Positions 34,433-43,608 of a stretch of DNA of 64,000 bases are shown in pieces. The DNA comes from Carbonactinospora thermoautotrophica (GTDB lineage Bacteria; Actinomycetota; Actinomycetes; Streptomycetales; Carbonactinosporaceae): assembly GCF_001543895.1 (NCBI RefSeq), contig NZ_JYIJ01000014.1:186001-250000 (forward strand), given 5' to 3'. How positions within the stretch are numbered: position 1 is the stretch's first letter; the number at the start of each line of letters is the position of its first letter. The notes under the pieces were generated by a model. That model searched no databases. It was given only the letters and a program-made list of their open reading frames with translations, and was not told the DNA's origin. The position numbers were made by a program, and so were the translations under genes.

Positions 34433-35209
34433 ATGGCCGCCAGCGCCCCCGCCCGCGTCGCGACCATCCCGTTGCAGCGCGTCCACGCCGTGATCTTCGA
34501 CACCGACGGTGTGATCACCGACACCGCGGCGGTGCACGCCGCCGCGTGGAAGCGGACGTTCGACACCTTCCTGCACGCGCACACCCTGCTCACCGGGCAG
34601 CGGTACGAGCCGTTCGACCCGGACGTGGACTACCGCCGGTACGTGGACGGCAAGCCCCGGTTCGCCGGCGTGGTGGACTTCCTGGCCGCGCGCGGGATCA
34701 CCCTGCCGCCGGGCGACCCCGCCGACCCGCCGGGCCTGGGCACCGCGCACGCGCTCGGCAACCGCAAGGACCGGCTGTTCGCCGAGCACCTCGCCCGCTA
34801 CGGCGCCGCCGCCTGGCCGGGCACGATCCGGCTGGTCCAGCGGCTGCGCGCCCACGGCGTGCGCGTCGCGGCCGTGTCGGCGTCCCGCCACGCGAAGGAG
34901 GTGCTGCGCGCGGCCGGGGTGCTTGAGTTGTTCGACGTGGTCGTCGACGGTGTCGACTGCGCGCGGCTCGGCCTGCCGGGCAAGCCTGACCCGGCGTTGT
35001 TCCTGGAGGCCGCGCACCGGCTGGGCGTGCCGCCCGCGCAGGCCGCCGTGGTGGAGGACGCGCTGGCCGGGGTCGCCGCCGGGCGATGCGGCGGGTTCGC
35101 CCTGGTGATCGGGGTGGACCGGACCGGGCACGCGGCCGAGTTGTACGCCAACGGCGCCGACGTGGTCGTGCCCGACCTGGGTGAGGTCGTCGTAACCGAA
35201 CAGGGCTGA
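34433..35209 (+). CDS. HAD-family beta-phosphoglucomutase-like protein
   Basis: 258 residues, ATG with GAGGAGGA upstream. HAD motif I VIFDTDGVITDT (nucleophile and acid Asp), a helical cap carrying YRRYVDGKPRFAGVVDFL, motif II VAAVSASRH, motif III lysine in LPGKPDPALFLEAA and motif IV VVEDALAGVAAG. The cap signature and the neighbouring GH65 gene (6 bases downstream) indicate beta-phosphoglucomutase. It would convert beta-glucose 1-phosphate, released by a GH65 disaccharide phosphorylase, into glucose 6-phosphate. Cytoplasmic. Confidence 0.87.
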   Translation: MAASAPARVATIPLQRVHAVIFDTDGVITDTAAVHAAAWKRTFDTFLHAHTLLTGQRYEPFDPDVDYRRYVDGKPRFAGVVDFLAARGITLPPGDPADPPGLGTAHALGNRKDRLFAEHLARYGAAAWPGTIRLVQRLRAHGVRVAAVSASRHAKEVLRAAGVLELFDVVVDGVDCARLGLPGKPDPALFLEAAHRLGVPPAQAAVVEDALAGVAAGRCGGFALVIGVDRTGHAAELYANGADVVVPDLGEVVVTEQG

Positions 35210-35215
35210 GGCGGC

Positions 35216-37597
35216 ATGGGCACCTGGACGCTGGAGTACGAGGGCTACGACCCGGCCACCGAGCGGCTGCGCGAGAGCCTGTGCGCGCTCGGCAACGGGT
35301 ACTTCATGACCCGGGGCGCCGCCCCCGAGTGCACCGCCGGGGAGCACCACTACCCGGGCACGTACGTGGCGGGCTGCTACGACCGGCTCGTCTCCGGCGT
35401 AGCGGGCCGGGTGGTGGAGAACGAGGACCTGGTCAACCTGCCCAACTGGCTGCCGCTACGGTTCCGCGCCGCCGGCACGCCGTGGTTCACCCCGGACCGC
35501 CCGGGGCTGCTGGAGTACCGGCAGGTCCTCGACCTGCGCCGCGGCGTCCTGACCCGCACGCTGCGCTACCGGGACCCGCGCGGCCACCGCACCCGGGTCA
35601 CCCAGCGGCGCTTCGTCCACGCGGTCGATCCGCACCTGGCCGGGCTGGAGACCACCGTCCTCGCCGAGGACTGGTCCGGGCGACTGGAGGTCGAGTCGGC
35701 GCTGGACGGCACGGTCACCAACGCCGGCGTGGCCCGCTACCGGGACCTCAACGGGGAACACCTGCGACCGGCGGGCACCGGGAGCAGCGGGGCGGATGTG
35801 GTCTGGTTGCAGGCGCGCACCGCCACCTCCTGCATCCTCATCGCGGAGGCGGCCCGCACCCGGCTCACCGGCGACGTGGTCCCGGAGCACTCCCGGGAGG
35901 AGGTCCTGCGCCCCCGCCGCGTCGCCCACCGGTTGGTCATCCCGGTGCGGCAGGGCCAGGCGGTCACCATCGAGAAGATAGCCGCCCTGCACACCTCCCG
36001 GGACTTCGCGATCAGCAGCCCGGTCGAGGCGGCGGTCCAGCGGGTCCAAGACGCCGCCGGGTTCCAGGAGTTGCTGGACTCCCACGTCCTGGCCTGGGAC
36101 CACCTGTGGCGCCGCGCCGACCTGCGGATCGGGGGCGAGGCCGGCGACGTGCTGCGGCTGCACATCTTCCACGTCCTGCAAACCCTCTCCCCGCACACCG
36201 CCGACCTGGACGTCGGGGTGCCCGCGCGCGGCCTGCACGGGGAGGCGTACCGGGGACACGTGTTCTGGGACGAGCTGTTCGTCCTCCCGTACCTGAACCT
36301 GCGCTTCCCCGAGATCTCCCGCGGCGTGCTCACCTACCGGTGGCGGCGGCTGCCGGCCGCGCGCCGGGCCGCGCGCCAGGCCGGGTACGCCGGGGCGATG
36401 TACCCCTGGCAGAGCGGCAGCGACGGGCGGGAGGAAAGCCAGGAGCTGCACCTCAATCCCCTCTCCGGGCGGTGGCTGCCCGACCACTCCCGCCTGCAGC
36501 GTCACGTCGGCTCGGCGATCGCCTACAACGTGTGGCAGTACTACCAGGCGACCGGGGACACCGCGTTCCTGTACACGCGCGGCGGGGAGATGCTGCTGGA
36601 GGTCGCCCGGTTCTGGGCGAGCGCGGCCCGCTACGACCGTGCGCTGGACCGGTACCGAATCTGCGGGGTGGTGGGTCCGGACGAGTACCACGACGCGTAC
36701 CCCGACGCCAACCGCCCGGGGCTGGACGACAACGCCTACACCAACGTCACCGCCGCCTGGACGCTGTGCCGGGCCCTCGACCTCGCCCAGTCGCTGCCCG
36801 CGCCGCGGCGCGCCGAGCTGTTCGAGCGCCTGGGCGTGCGCCGCGAGGAGCTGGAGCGGTGGGAGGAGGTGTCCCGCCGGCTGCGCGTCCCCTTCCACCG
36901 CGGCGTGATCAGCCAGTTCGAGGGGTACGGCGAACTCGCCGAGCTGGACTGGGACAGGTACCGGGCGCGCTACGGCGACATCCGCCGCCTGGACCGCATC
37001 CTGGAGGCCGAGGGCGACACCGTGAACCGGTACCAGGCGTCCAAGCAGGCCGACGTCCTCATGCTCGGCTACCTGTTCTCGCTCGATGAGCTGGCCGCGC
37101 TCTTCGCGCGCCTGGGCTACCGGCTCGACGAGGACACCTGGCGCCGTACCGTCGACTACTACCTGCGCCGCACCAGCCACGGGTCCACGCTCAGCAGCGT
37201 CGTCCACGCCTGGGTGCTCGCCCGGACGCGGGGCGCTGGGGCGTGGCGGTACTTCCGCGAGGCGCTCGCCAGTGACATCGCCGACATCCAGGGCGGCACC
37301 ACCCCTGAGGGTGTCCACCTGGGCGCGATGGCCGGCACCATCGACCTGGTCCAGCGGGGGTTGACCGGCCTGGAAACCCGCGAGGACGCCCTGTGGCTGG
37401 ACCCCGCCCCGCTGCGGGAACTGCGCGACTTCGGGTTCGACCTGCGCTACCGCGGCCACTGGGGGGTCGGCTTGCACATCATCGACGGCCGGGTGCGGGT
37501 CAGCCTGCCCGACTCGGAGGCCGCGCCGGTGCGGGTGGTGGTCAAGGGGCAGGTCGCCGTGGTGGGGCCCGGCCAGGTGGTCGAGCTTCCCTATTGA
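35216..37597 (+). CDS. GH65 glycoside phosphorylase/hydrolase (trehalose/maltose type)
   Basis: 793 residues, full length for GH65. N-terminal beta-sandwich (about 1-270, starting YEGYDPATERLRESLCALGN), a linker, then the (alpha/alpha)6 barrel with HVFWDELFVLPYLNLRFPEI. The general acid is Glu490 in CGVVGPDEYHDAYPDANRPG. KQADVLMLGYLFS and TSHGSTLSSVVHAW are typical of phosphorylases, which bind phosphate there. It probably splits trehalose, maltose or a related glucoside to beta-glucose 1-phosphate and glucose; pairing with the HAD mutase supports phosphorolysis. The exact sugar cannot be read from sequence. Confidence 0.87.
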   Translation: MGTWTLEYEGYDPATERLRESLCALGNGYFMTRGAAPECTAGEHHYPGTYVAGCYDRLVSGVAGRVVENEDLVNLPNWLPLRFRAAGTPWFTPDRPGLLEYRQVLDLRRGVLTRTLRYRDPRGHRTRVTQRRFVHAVDPHLAGLETTVLAEDWSGRLEVESALDGTVTNAGVARYRDLNGEHLRPAGTGSSGADVVWLQARTATSCILIAEAARTRLTGDVVPEHSREEVLRPRRVAHRLVIPVRQGQAVTIEKIAALHTSRDFAISSPVEAAVQRVQDAAGFQELLDSHVLAWDHLWRRADLRIGGEAGDVLRLHIFHVLQTLSPHTADLDVGVPARGLHGEAYRGHVFWDELFVLPYLNLRFPEISRGVLTYRWRRLPAARRAARQAGYAGAMYPWQSGSDGREESQELHLNPLSGRWLPDHSRLQRHVGSAIAYNVWQYYQATGDTAFLYTRGGEMLLEVARFWASAARYDRALDRYRICGVVGPDEYHDAYPDANRPGLDDNAYTNVTAAWTLCRALDLAQSLPAPRRAELFERLGVRREELERWEEVSRRLRVPFHRGVISQFEGYGELAELDWDRYRARYGDIRRLDRILEAEGDTVNRYQASKQADVLMLGYLFSLDELAALFARLGYRLDEDTWRRTVDYYLRRTSHGSTLSSVVHAWVLARTRGAGAWRYFREALASDIADIQGGTTPEGVHLGAMAGTIDLVQRGLTGLETREDALWLDPAPLRELRDFGFDLRYRGHWGVGLHIIDGRVRVSLPDSEAAPVRVVVKGQVAVVGPGQVVELPY

Positions 37598-37663
37598 CGC
37601 GTGAGAGCGTGTTGCGAAACCGCTGTTCGATCAGCGAGCCGGTCATCCCGCCGGCAAGGCGGA

Positions 37664-37699
37664 GGACAAGCCACGTACCGGGTCGTACGTGGCTTGTCC
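37664..37699. terminator. Strong hairpin between convergent GH65 and exonuclease genes
   Basis: Arms GGACAAGCCACGTA and TACGTGGCTTGTCC, 14 bases each and perfect, loop of 8. It lies 67 bases after the GH65 stop and 97 bases after the exonuclease stop, so it can serve both strands. Confidence 0.75.
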
Positions 37700-37795
37700 G
37701 ACAACGCAGCCGGCGTGGATGCGGGAGCCGGCGCCCGAAGCCCGACCGCCGGGACCACCGCGCCGTGGGCTCGCGCCCGTTCCGGTGCGCCCTGG

Positions 37796-38626
37796 TCAGC
37801 CCGGCAGGCGCAGCGGCCAGGCGGGGTCGACGGGCTGCGCCGAGCCGGTGCGCTCGAAGTACTCCTGCAGGCTGGCCGCCTGGGCGGCGTGCCAGCCGAT
37901 CTGGGCCTGGTGCAGCGCGGCGGGGGCCATGGCGGCGATCCCGGGGTGGCGGGCGGCGATGCTCTGGGCGAGCAGCAGGGCCGCGGTGGCGTCGGCGAGC
38001 GCGCTGTGGGCGTCGGTGAGGGGCACCTGGTAGAAGGAACACACGTCGAGGAGGGTGCGCCGGCCGCGCCGGTAGGGGTCGAGGTGCTTGTCCAGCACGA
38101 ACGGGTCGATCACCAGCATCCGCTCCCAGGCCAGGGGCTGGACGGCGTGGCGACGCGACTCGGCGGCAAGCAGGGTGAGGTCGAACGGCGCCCGGTACAC
38201 CACCAGCGGGACGCCGTGGCGGATCACCTCGCCCAGCACGGCCGCCAGCTCCGCCAACGCCGTCCCAGGGGGCGCGCCGTGTTCGCGGACGTGCTCGGTG
38301 GTGATGCCGTGCACAGCCGTGGCCGCGGCGGGGATCTCCACGCCGGGGTCGATCAGCCACTCCCGGCTGCGGCCGTCGCTGAAGTACAGCCCGGCTGACA
38401 CGATCCGGTCGGTCAGGGGATCCGGGCCGGTGGTCTCCACGTCGAGCGCCACCAGGGCGCCGCGATGCCAGCCGTCGTGGTCGCCGAGCGGCGGGGGAAC
38501 CGGCGAGGGGAGGCACTCGGTGTGGGCGGTGACCCAGCGTCCTTGGTGCTGGAGCCGCTCCCCGGCCCCGGCCGGCACCTGGTCGCGGCAGAAGACGCAA
38601 GACCCGGCGTAGCGGTTGGCGACCAC
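37796..38626 (-). CDS. DEDDh 3'-5' exonuclease (DnaQ-like)
   Basis: 276 residues from GTG 38626, with GAGGGGG upstream. The N-terminal 50 residues hold a CVFC pair and further Cys/His (VTAHTEC), a possible small zinc site. The exonuclease domain then has ALVALDVETTGPDP (Exo I Asp, Glu), VVYRAPFDLTLL (Exo II Asp) and DAHSALADATAALLLA (Exo III His, Asp). Family members trim DNA or RNA ends; this stand-alone protein is not polymerase III epsilon in size or context. The N-terminal Cys/His unit is common in actinobacterial homologues. Confidence 0.85.
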   Translation of the reverse strand: MVANRYAGSCVFCRDQVPAGAGERLQHQGRWVTAHTECLPSPVPPPLGDHDGWHRGALVALDVETTGPDPLTDRIVSAGLYFSDGRSREWLIDPGVEIPAAATAVHGITTEHVREHGAPPGTALAELAAVLGEVIRHGVPLVVYRAPFDLTLLAAESRRHAVQPLAWERMLVIDPFVLDKHLDPYRRGRRTLLDVCSFYQVPLTDAHSALADATAALLLAQSIAARHPGIAAMAPAALHQAQIGWHAAQAASLQEYFERTGSAQPVDPAWPLRLPG

Positions 38627-38813
38627 GCTACCCCCTCATGGCGAACGAACCCTCGGCGGGATTTCACCCTAGGGCAGCGGGCCGACATCGGCGATCACCG
38701 GCGCCGCGACCGGCCCGCTGCGCCCAGGGCCAGCCGCCGCCGCCCGGCACCGGGGAGGTGGTGTCCCGCCGCGTGGTGTGCCACGGGGCGGCAGTGGCGG
38801 TGGGGCGACCAGG

Positions 38814-39203
38814 TCAGGGTTTGCGCGGCCGGCGGCGCGGGATCCGTTGGGCGAACTCCACCACGAACCCGTCCGGGTCGGCGACGTGCAAGGTCCGGTG
38901 CCCCCAGGGTCGGTCGGCCGGCCCGCTGAGGATCCGGGCGCCGAACGCGGCGAGCCGGCGCGCCTCGGCGTCCACGTCGTCCACCACGAAGACCACCTCG
39001 GCGGCCGGGCCAGGCGCAACCTCAGAGCCGGTCAGCCAAGCGGCCCGCCGACGCTCGTATAGGGCGAACCGTGTGCCTTCGGTGGCGAACTCCGCGTACC
39101 CGGCGTCCTCGAACTTGAACGGCAGGCCCACCACGTCCCGGTAGAACGCGATGGACGCCGCGAGATCGGAGACGTACAGGATCACGTACCCGACCCGGTC
39201 CAT
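38814..39203 (-). CDS. VOC-family (glyoxalase-like) protein
   Basis: 129 residues from the ATG at 39203. Two beta-alpha-beta-beta-beta modules: YVILYVSDLAASIAFYRDVV and VVFVVDDVDAEARRLAAFGA, ending HVADPDGFVVEFAQR with the metal-ligand Glu. The first-strand His is replaced (GYVILYVSD), so metal binding and activity are doubtful. Such proteins range from dioxygenases to antibiotic-binding proteins. Unlinked to its neighbours. Confidence 0.8.
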   Translation of the reverse strand: MDRVGYVILYVSDLAASIAFYRDVVGLPFKFEDAGYAEFATEGTRFALYERRRAAWLTGSEVAPGPAAEVVFVVDDVDAEARRLAAFGARILSGPADRPWGHRTLHVADPDGFVVEFAQRIPRRRPRKP

Positions 39204-39780
39204 GACCGCAGGCTACGCCGGTCCGGCGGCCGCGCCGCGCGCATCTCGCGGGTCAGGGACTGCTCGATCCGGTCGAGCAGCACAGGATCACGCCCAGCAT
39301 CAGGAGCGGAAAGGCGAGCAGGAACGCGAGTCGCGCGTCTGGCCACCTGCCTTTGCCGGCCGACTCCCCAACGCGCCGCGGATCGCCGCCGGGGGAGCGG
39401 ACGCGCCGATTCGCCCCGGCTCACGCGAGAGGAGCGCGGGCGGCGATCCCCGGGAGCCTGCCGTCCAGAACTTTCCAGACGCTGCGGCACAGCCACCCGG
39501 CCGGCGCGACGGCTCGGGCCGGTCGTCGGGTTCCGCCGACGACATTTTGTTCGGGACCGAAGGCCTACGACGATTCCTCCGCGACTTGCCCCGCGCGGAT
39601 CGCCTCGCGCCATGCGACCCGGCTGACGTCGCGGGCGAGACGGCCAGGCGTATGCGTCCAGCTCTGGAGGATGCGCTCGACCGTTTCGACGGTGGTTCCC
39701 GGTCCTGACCGGCCCCGCCGGTCAGGACCGCTCCAGGGTTTCTCCCGAAGCCACGACCGGGCCTTCGCGTCCGGGAGGGC
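39204..39780. other. Non-coding or decayed stretch between VOC protein and amidotransferase
   Basis: No supported gene. Two pieces look coding in isolation: plus-strand DDILFGTEGLRRFLRDLPRA ending with a stop at 39708, and minus-strand hydrophobic LAFLLAFPLLMLGVILCCS ending near 39253. Neither has a convincing start. The terminator at 39700-39730 lies at the right end. Confidence 0.35.
39700..39730 (-). terminator. Hairpin after the amidotransferase gene
   Basis: CGGTCCTGACCGG, loop CCCCG, CCGGTCAGGACCG: a perfect 13-base stem, about 50 bases past the minus-strand stop at 39781. Confidence 0.65.
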
Positions 39781-40524
39781 TCACCCGCGAGCACGCCGCG
39801 CCGCACGCTCCACCAGGGCCGCGAACACCGCGCGGTCATCCCCCATCTCCGGGTGCCATTGCACGCCGAGCGCGAACCCGTACCGTGGCACCTCGATCGC
39901 CTCGACGGTGCCGTCCGGCGCCCAGCCGACCGCGACCACCCCCTCGCCCAGCCGGTCGACGGCCTGGTGGTGGCAGGTGGGGACCCCGTCGAGCTTCGTG
40001 CCCAGCAACTCCCCGAGCCGGCTGCCCGCGGCCAGCTCGACCGGATGCTCCCCGAAAACCCCCGGGGCGGGCGCGTGCCCGTGATGCCCGACCCGGTCCG
40101 GCAGGTGCTGCACCAGGGTGCCGCCGAGCACCACGTTCAGCAGCTGCATGCCCCGGCAGACCCCGAGGAGCGGAAGGTCCTGCCGGAGCGCCTCCCGGAT
40201 CAGCGCCGTCTCCCAGTGGTCGCGGTCCGGCCGGACCGCGACGGTCCTGGGGTGCGGCTCGGCCCCGTACCGCGCCGGGTCCACGTCCGCCCCGCCCGCG
40301 ATCAGCAACCCGTCCACCCGGCTGAGCACCTCGCCGGCCGCGTCCGGGGCGGTCCCGGCCGCCTCACCTGGCGGCAGCAGCACGGGCAGGCCTCCGGACC
40401 GCCGCACCGCCTCGGCGTACGCGGCGGGAAGCAGCGCCGCGGGGAGGTCCCACTCCTCCCACCGCGCCTGCTCAAGGTATGTGCTGATCGCGACCACCGG
40501 ACGCACAGGCGACCTCCGCAGCAT
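39781..40524 (-). CDS. Class I glutamine amidotransferase-like peptidase C26 (PuuD-like)
   Basis: 247 residues. Gamma-glutamyl hydrolase type: PVVAISTYLEQARW start, GLLIAGGADVDPARYG, the nucleophile elbow LPLLGVCRGMQLLNVVLGGT (Cys) and the partner FALGVQWHPEM (His-x-Glu). This is the stand-alone family that cleaves gamma-glutamyl bonds, such as gamma-glutamyl-GABA from putrescine breakdown. No polyamine genes are adjacent, so the substrate is open. Cytoplasmic. Confidence 0.87.
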   Translation of the reverse strand: MLRRSPVRPVVAISTYLEQARWEEWDLPAALLPAAYAEAVRRSGGLPVLLPPGEAAGTAPDAAGEVLSRVDGLLIAGGADVDPARYGAEPHPRTVAVRPDRDHWETALIREALRQDLPLLGVCRGMQLLNVVLGGTLVQHLPDRVGHHGHAPAPGVFGEHPVELAAGSRLGELLGTKLDGVPTCHHQAVDRLGEGVVAVGWAPDGTVEAIEVPRYGFALGVQWHPEMGDDRAVFAALVERAARRARG

Positions 40525-40815
40525 GCTCCCGAACTGAATCCCAGCCCGTCATCGACCGTGCAACGCGTGCCCATCCTGGGAACCGACCCGCAGCGCTGGT
40601 TTCCTGGCCGGGAGCCCGGACTCCCGCCATGACCGCGACGGCGCCACACGTGCCGGGGGAGCGGTGTTCCACGGCGTGGGTCGTACGGGGTCCCTCGTAC
40701 GGGTCCACCCACACGGGCGTACACGTCGCGCTCGACAGGGGGCCAGGGCCGCCACCCAAAGCGGGGGACCCGGCGGTCCGCGCCTCCGTCCAGGGCGCCC
40801 CCGGGAGGGCGTGCC

Positions 40816-40980
40816 TCACATGAACAGGAACCAGGCGATTCCCGCGACGAGCACGACGCTGACCAGCGCCACGACGGCCAGCGGGCCGACGCCGCTCCTC
40901 CTCGCCTCCTCCTCCGCCCCCTTCTCGACGAAGGCGCGGAACATCGCGGTGTCGGCTGCCGGGTCGTAGTCCTCACGCAT
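40816..40980 (-). CDS. Small single-pass membrane protein
   Basis: 54 residues: MREDYDPAADTAMFRAFVEK, a charged Glu/Arg-rich middle, then one membrane helix (GPLAVVALVSVVLVAGIAWF) to the end. Composition is coding-like. Similar very short tail-anchored proteins with an N-terminal DYDPxADTxMFRAFVE box occur in actinobacteria; function unknown. It is a monocistronic gene upstream of the amidotransferase on the same strand. Confidence 0.6.
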   Translation of the reverse strand: MREDYDPAADTAMFRAFVEKGAEEEARRSGVGPLAVVALVSVVLVAGIAWFLFM

Positions 40981-41407
40981 GGGGCAGATCCTATCGGGCG
41001 TCCCGAACCGCCCGACCAGGTTCCGGGCCGGGCGTGCTCGGACGCCGGCGAGGAGCCGCGCCGCCGGACCGTACCGTCGCGTGGGCAGCCTGGGAAGCTC
41101 GCCCGTCTGGGCGCGTACCCCGGCGCGGACGCCGCGCCGGGGCGCGTGAGCCCCTGACGTACCAGGCGCTGTGGCTGGTGGCCGCGATGTGCTGCGCGCG
41201 ATCGCGTACGAGTGATCCCGTGCCGCCCCCGCCCGGGGCCGGTCCTGGTTCTCCCAGCGGTCAAGATAACAGGCCTATTGCGATCACACAATCACCCACA
41301 ACCACCAAGAGAACCAAACAACAAGACCACACCAGTCCAGGACCACTTCACCGGAAGCAATGGAGCCTCCCCGCTCGCTCGAACCGGTGAGTCTCAGCCG
41401 CGCGGGG
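40981..41407. other. Intergenic region with a low-complexity segment
   Basis: No gene seen. Bases about 41270-41345 on the plus strand are almost free of G and very rich in A and C (runs such as CACAATCACCCACAACCACC), in sharp contrast to the rest of the window. On the minus strand this is G/T-rich. It lies just after the debranching-enzyme stop and could be a minus-strand transcript 3' region or promoter for the small membrane gene. Confidence 0.4.
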
Positions 41408-43489
41408 TCACGCCGTGGAGGCGATGTCGCTGGTCGTGGTGAGCCGCAGGTGGGCGGGGGCGCTGAGCAGCCGCACGCTCCCGGTCGCGTCCACCTCCAG
41501 GTCGAGCCGCTCGCCCGCGACGCGCAGTCCTCGGACCTGGAGGTGGCGGAACGGGAACGGCGTGAGCGGTGTGATGGTCAGCTCGCCGGCCGGCGCGTCG
41601 GCGGACAGCCCCAGCACCGCCTGGAGCAGCAGCACGCCGGCCGCTGCGGACCACGCCTGGGGACGGCAGGCCGCCGGGTAGGGGACCGGCGCCCGGCCGG
41701 GCATCCGCTGCTCCCCGCCGTACAGCTCCGGCAGGCGGTAGTCGAACCAGGGCGCGGCGGCGAGCAACCCCCGCAGCAGGGCCGCCGCGGTCTCCCCGAG
41801 GCCCTCGCGGGCGAGCCCGAGGACCGCGATGGCGGTGTCGTGCGGCCAGACCGAGCCGGTGTGGTACCCGAGCGGGTTGAACCGCGCTGACCGGGCGCCG
41901 AGCGTGCGCAGGCCCCAGCCGGAGTTCAGGTCCTCGCTCGCCAGCCGCCGCGCGACCAGCGCCGCCTCCGCGTCGTTCAGCAACCCGGTGCCGAGCAAGT
42001 GGGCCATGTTGGAGCCCACCCCGTCGACCGGCCGCTTCTCCGCGTCCAGCGCGATCGCCGGGTACGCGCCGTACCGGTCCTCGACCCAGTACCGCTGGCG
42101 GAACCGTGACCGCAGCCGCTCGGCCCACTCGCGCCACCGGTCCCCGTCGGGGCGTCCGAACGCGTCGAGCAGGTCGGCGCCGTTCATGGCCGCTTCGAAC
42201 GCGTACGCCTGGACCTCCGCCAGGGCGACCGGGGGCCGGGCGAGCTCGCCGTCGGCGAACTGGATCGCGTCCGTGGAGTCCTTCCAGCCCTGGTTGAGCA
42301 GCCCCTGGCCGTCCGGGCGGGCGTATTCGAGGAACCCGTCGTCGTCCGGGTCCCCGTCGGCGCGCATCCAGGCGAGCGCCCGTTCCGCGGCCGGCAGCAG
42401 CGCGGACACCTCGGCCTCGGGCATGCCCCAGCGCCACGCCTCCGCCAGCACGGTGACGAACAGCGGCGTGGCGTCGATCGACCCGTAGTAGACCGGGGGC
42501 AGGCGCAGGTCCTCGCCGGGACGGATGGCGGCTCGGCGCACCTCGTGCGGGATCTTGCCCGGCGCCTCCTCGGTGGACCGGTCGTACCTGCGCCCCTGCC
42601 AGGCGGCCAGGGTGCGCAAGGTGCCCTCGGCGAGCCGCGTGCCGAGGGGGAGCAGCATGCGCGCGGCCCACAGGGAGTCCCGCCCGAAGAGGGTGAGGAA
42701 CCAGGGGCCGCCGGCGGCCAGGAAAGGATCGTTCGGAGTCCGCTGGTGGCTCACGAGCAGGGCGTCCAGGTCGGCGAGGCTCCGCTCGATCAGCACGGCC
42801 AACCGCTCGTTGTCGCAGTCGATGCTCGGCCGCGACCACACGTCCTCGCTCGGGTACGGCAGGATGCGCTGGGGCTGCCCGGCCGCCGCGTCCAGAGACA
42901 CGGTGACGCCCAGGGACCACGACTCCCCGGGCCCCAACGTCACCTCCCAGGTGAGCAGCCCGGCCGCAGGATCGACGGCCTGGGGTGGCGGAGTCGTGGC
43001 CAGGACCGCGGCGGTGTCGGGGCTCGACCAGCGCAGGCCGCCCGGCTGGGGCAGCGCGGGCAGCGGCGGAAGCGTCCGTCCGGCCTTGACGTCGGAGATG
43101 TCGGCCAGGTCGGTACCGGCCGTCAGGTCCACCCGCAGGGTCCGGCGCCGCCGGCCGGTGTTGCGGATCGTGACCTCGTCCACGGTCGCGTCCGCCCGGC
43201 GCACCCGCTCCACGACCAGCGCCGGGTCCTGCGTGGCCTCGTTCGGGTACCGCACCACCGCGAGGAACCGCGCCTGGCCTGGCTGCTCCAGGTGGGCGCG
43301 GATCGGTTCCGGATCCCGCCCGTCGACGCTGAGCCGCAGCACGCGCAGCAGCCGTACGTCGTCGACGTACAGCCCGTCCCCGTTCCTGCTGCCCAGTTGC
43401 CCGTCAGGCGGGGAGATCACGAGCGTCGGGGCGGCGACGCAGATCAGCGCGTCGTGGATCAGGGGTTGCAGCGCGAAGACGTCGTTCAC
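41408..43489 (-). CDS. Glycogen debranching enzyme-like amylo-alpha-1,6-glucosidase
   Basis: About 693 residues from GTG 43489 (GAGG upstream; the frame is open further). N-terminal domain (about 10-220) begins LQPLIHDALICVAAPTLVIS, with DGLYVDDVRLLRVLRLSVDG, as in the GDE N-terminal domain. The C-terminal (alpha/alpha)6 barrel has FLTLFGRDSLWAARMLLP, PPVYYGSIDATPLFVTVLAE, LNQGWKDSTDAIQFADGELA and YHTGSVWPHDTAIAVLG, with acidic residues expected of this GH family. It likely removes alpha-1,6 branches from glycogen or related glucans in the cytoplasm. It is a distinct type from GlgX. Tandem operator-like repeats lie about 125 bases upstream. Confidence 0.82.
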   Translation of the reverse strand: MNDVFALQPLIHDALICVAAPTLVISPPDGQLGSRNGDGLYVDDVRLLRVLRLSVDGRDPEPIRAHLEQPGQARFLAVVRYPNEATQDPALVVERVRRADATVDEVTIRNTGRRRRTLRVDLTAGTDLADISDVKAGRTLPPLPALPQPGGLRWSSPDTAAVLATTPPPQAVDPAAGLLTWEVTLGPGESWSLGVTVSLDAAAGQPQRILPYPSEDVWSRPSIDCDNERLAVLIERSLADLDALLVSHQRTPNDPFLAAGGPWFLTLFGRDSLWAARMLLPLGTRLAEGTLRTLAAWQGRRYDRSTEEAPGKIPHEVRRAAIRPGEDLRLPPVYYGSIDATPLFVTVLAEAWRWGMPEAEVSALLPAAERALAWMRADGDPDDDGFLEYARPDGQGLLNQGWKDSTDAIQFADGELARPPVALAEVQAYAFEAAMNGADLLDAFGRPDGDRWREWAERLRSRFRQRYWVEDRYGAYPAIALDAEKRPVDGVGSNMAHLLGTGLLNDAEAALVARRLASEDLNSGWGLRTLGARSARFNPLGYHTGSVWPHDTAIAVLGLAREGLGETAAALLRGLLAAAPWFDYRLPELYGGEQRMPGRAPVPYPAACRPQAWSAAAGVLLLQAVLGLSADAPAGELTITPLTPFPFRHLQVRGLRVAGERLDLEVDATGSVRLLSAPAHLRLTTTSDIASTA

Positions 43490-43608
43490 CAGACCTCGCA
43501 ACGCTGGGGATCGTGGCTGGGAATCGTGGACCGTCGATTGACCGATCAAATTCGCATCGGCCGCGCCTGCCCGTGGTGACCGCGTACCGGGCGGGCGCCA
43601 GCCGGACT

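Noticed and set aside
35456-37477. 673-codon minus-strand frame
   Set aside because: Shadow of the GH65 gene.
37601-37620. GAGAGCGTGTTGCGAAAC, reminiscent of an IS end
   Set aside because: No matching inverted partner or transposase nearby.
39182-39613. Minus-strand 143-codon ORF
   Set aside because: Arg/Ser/Pro-rich translation without domain; only its last 20 residues look protein-like.
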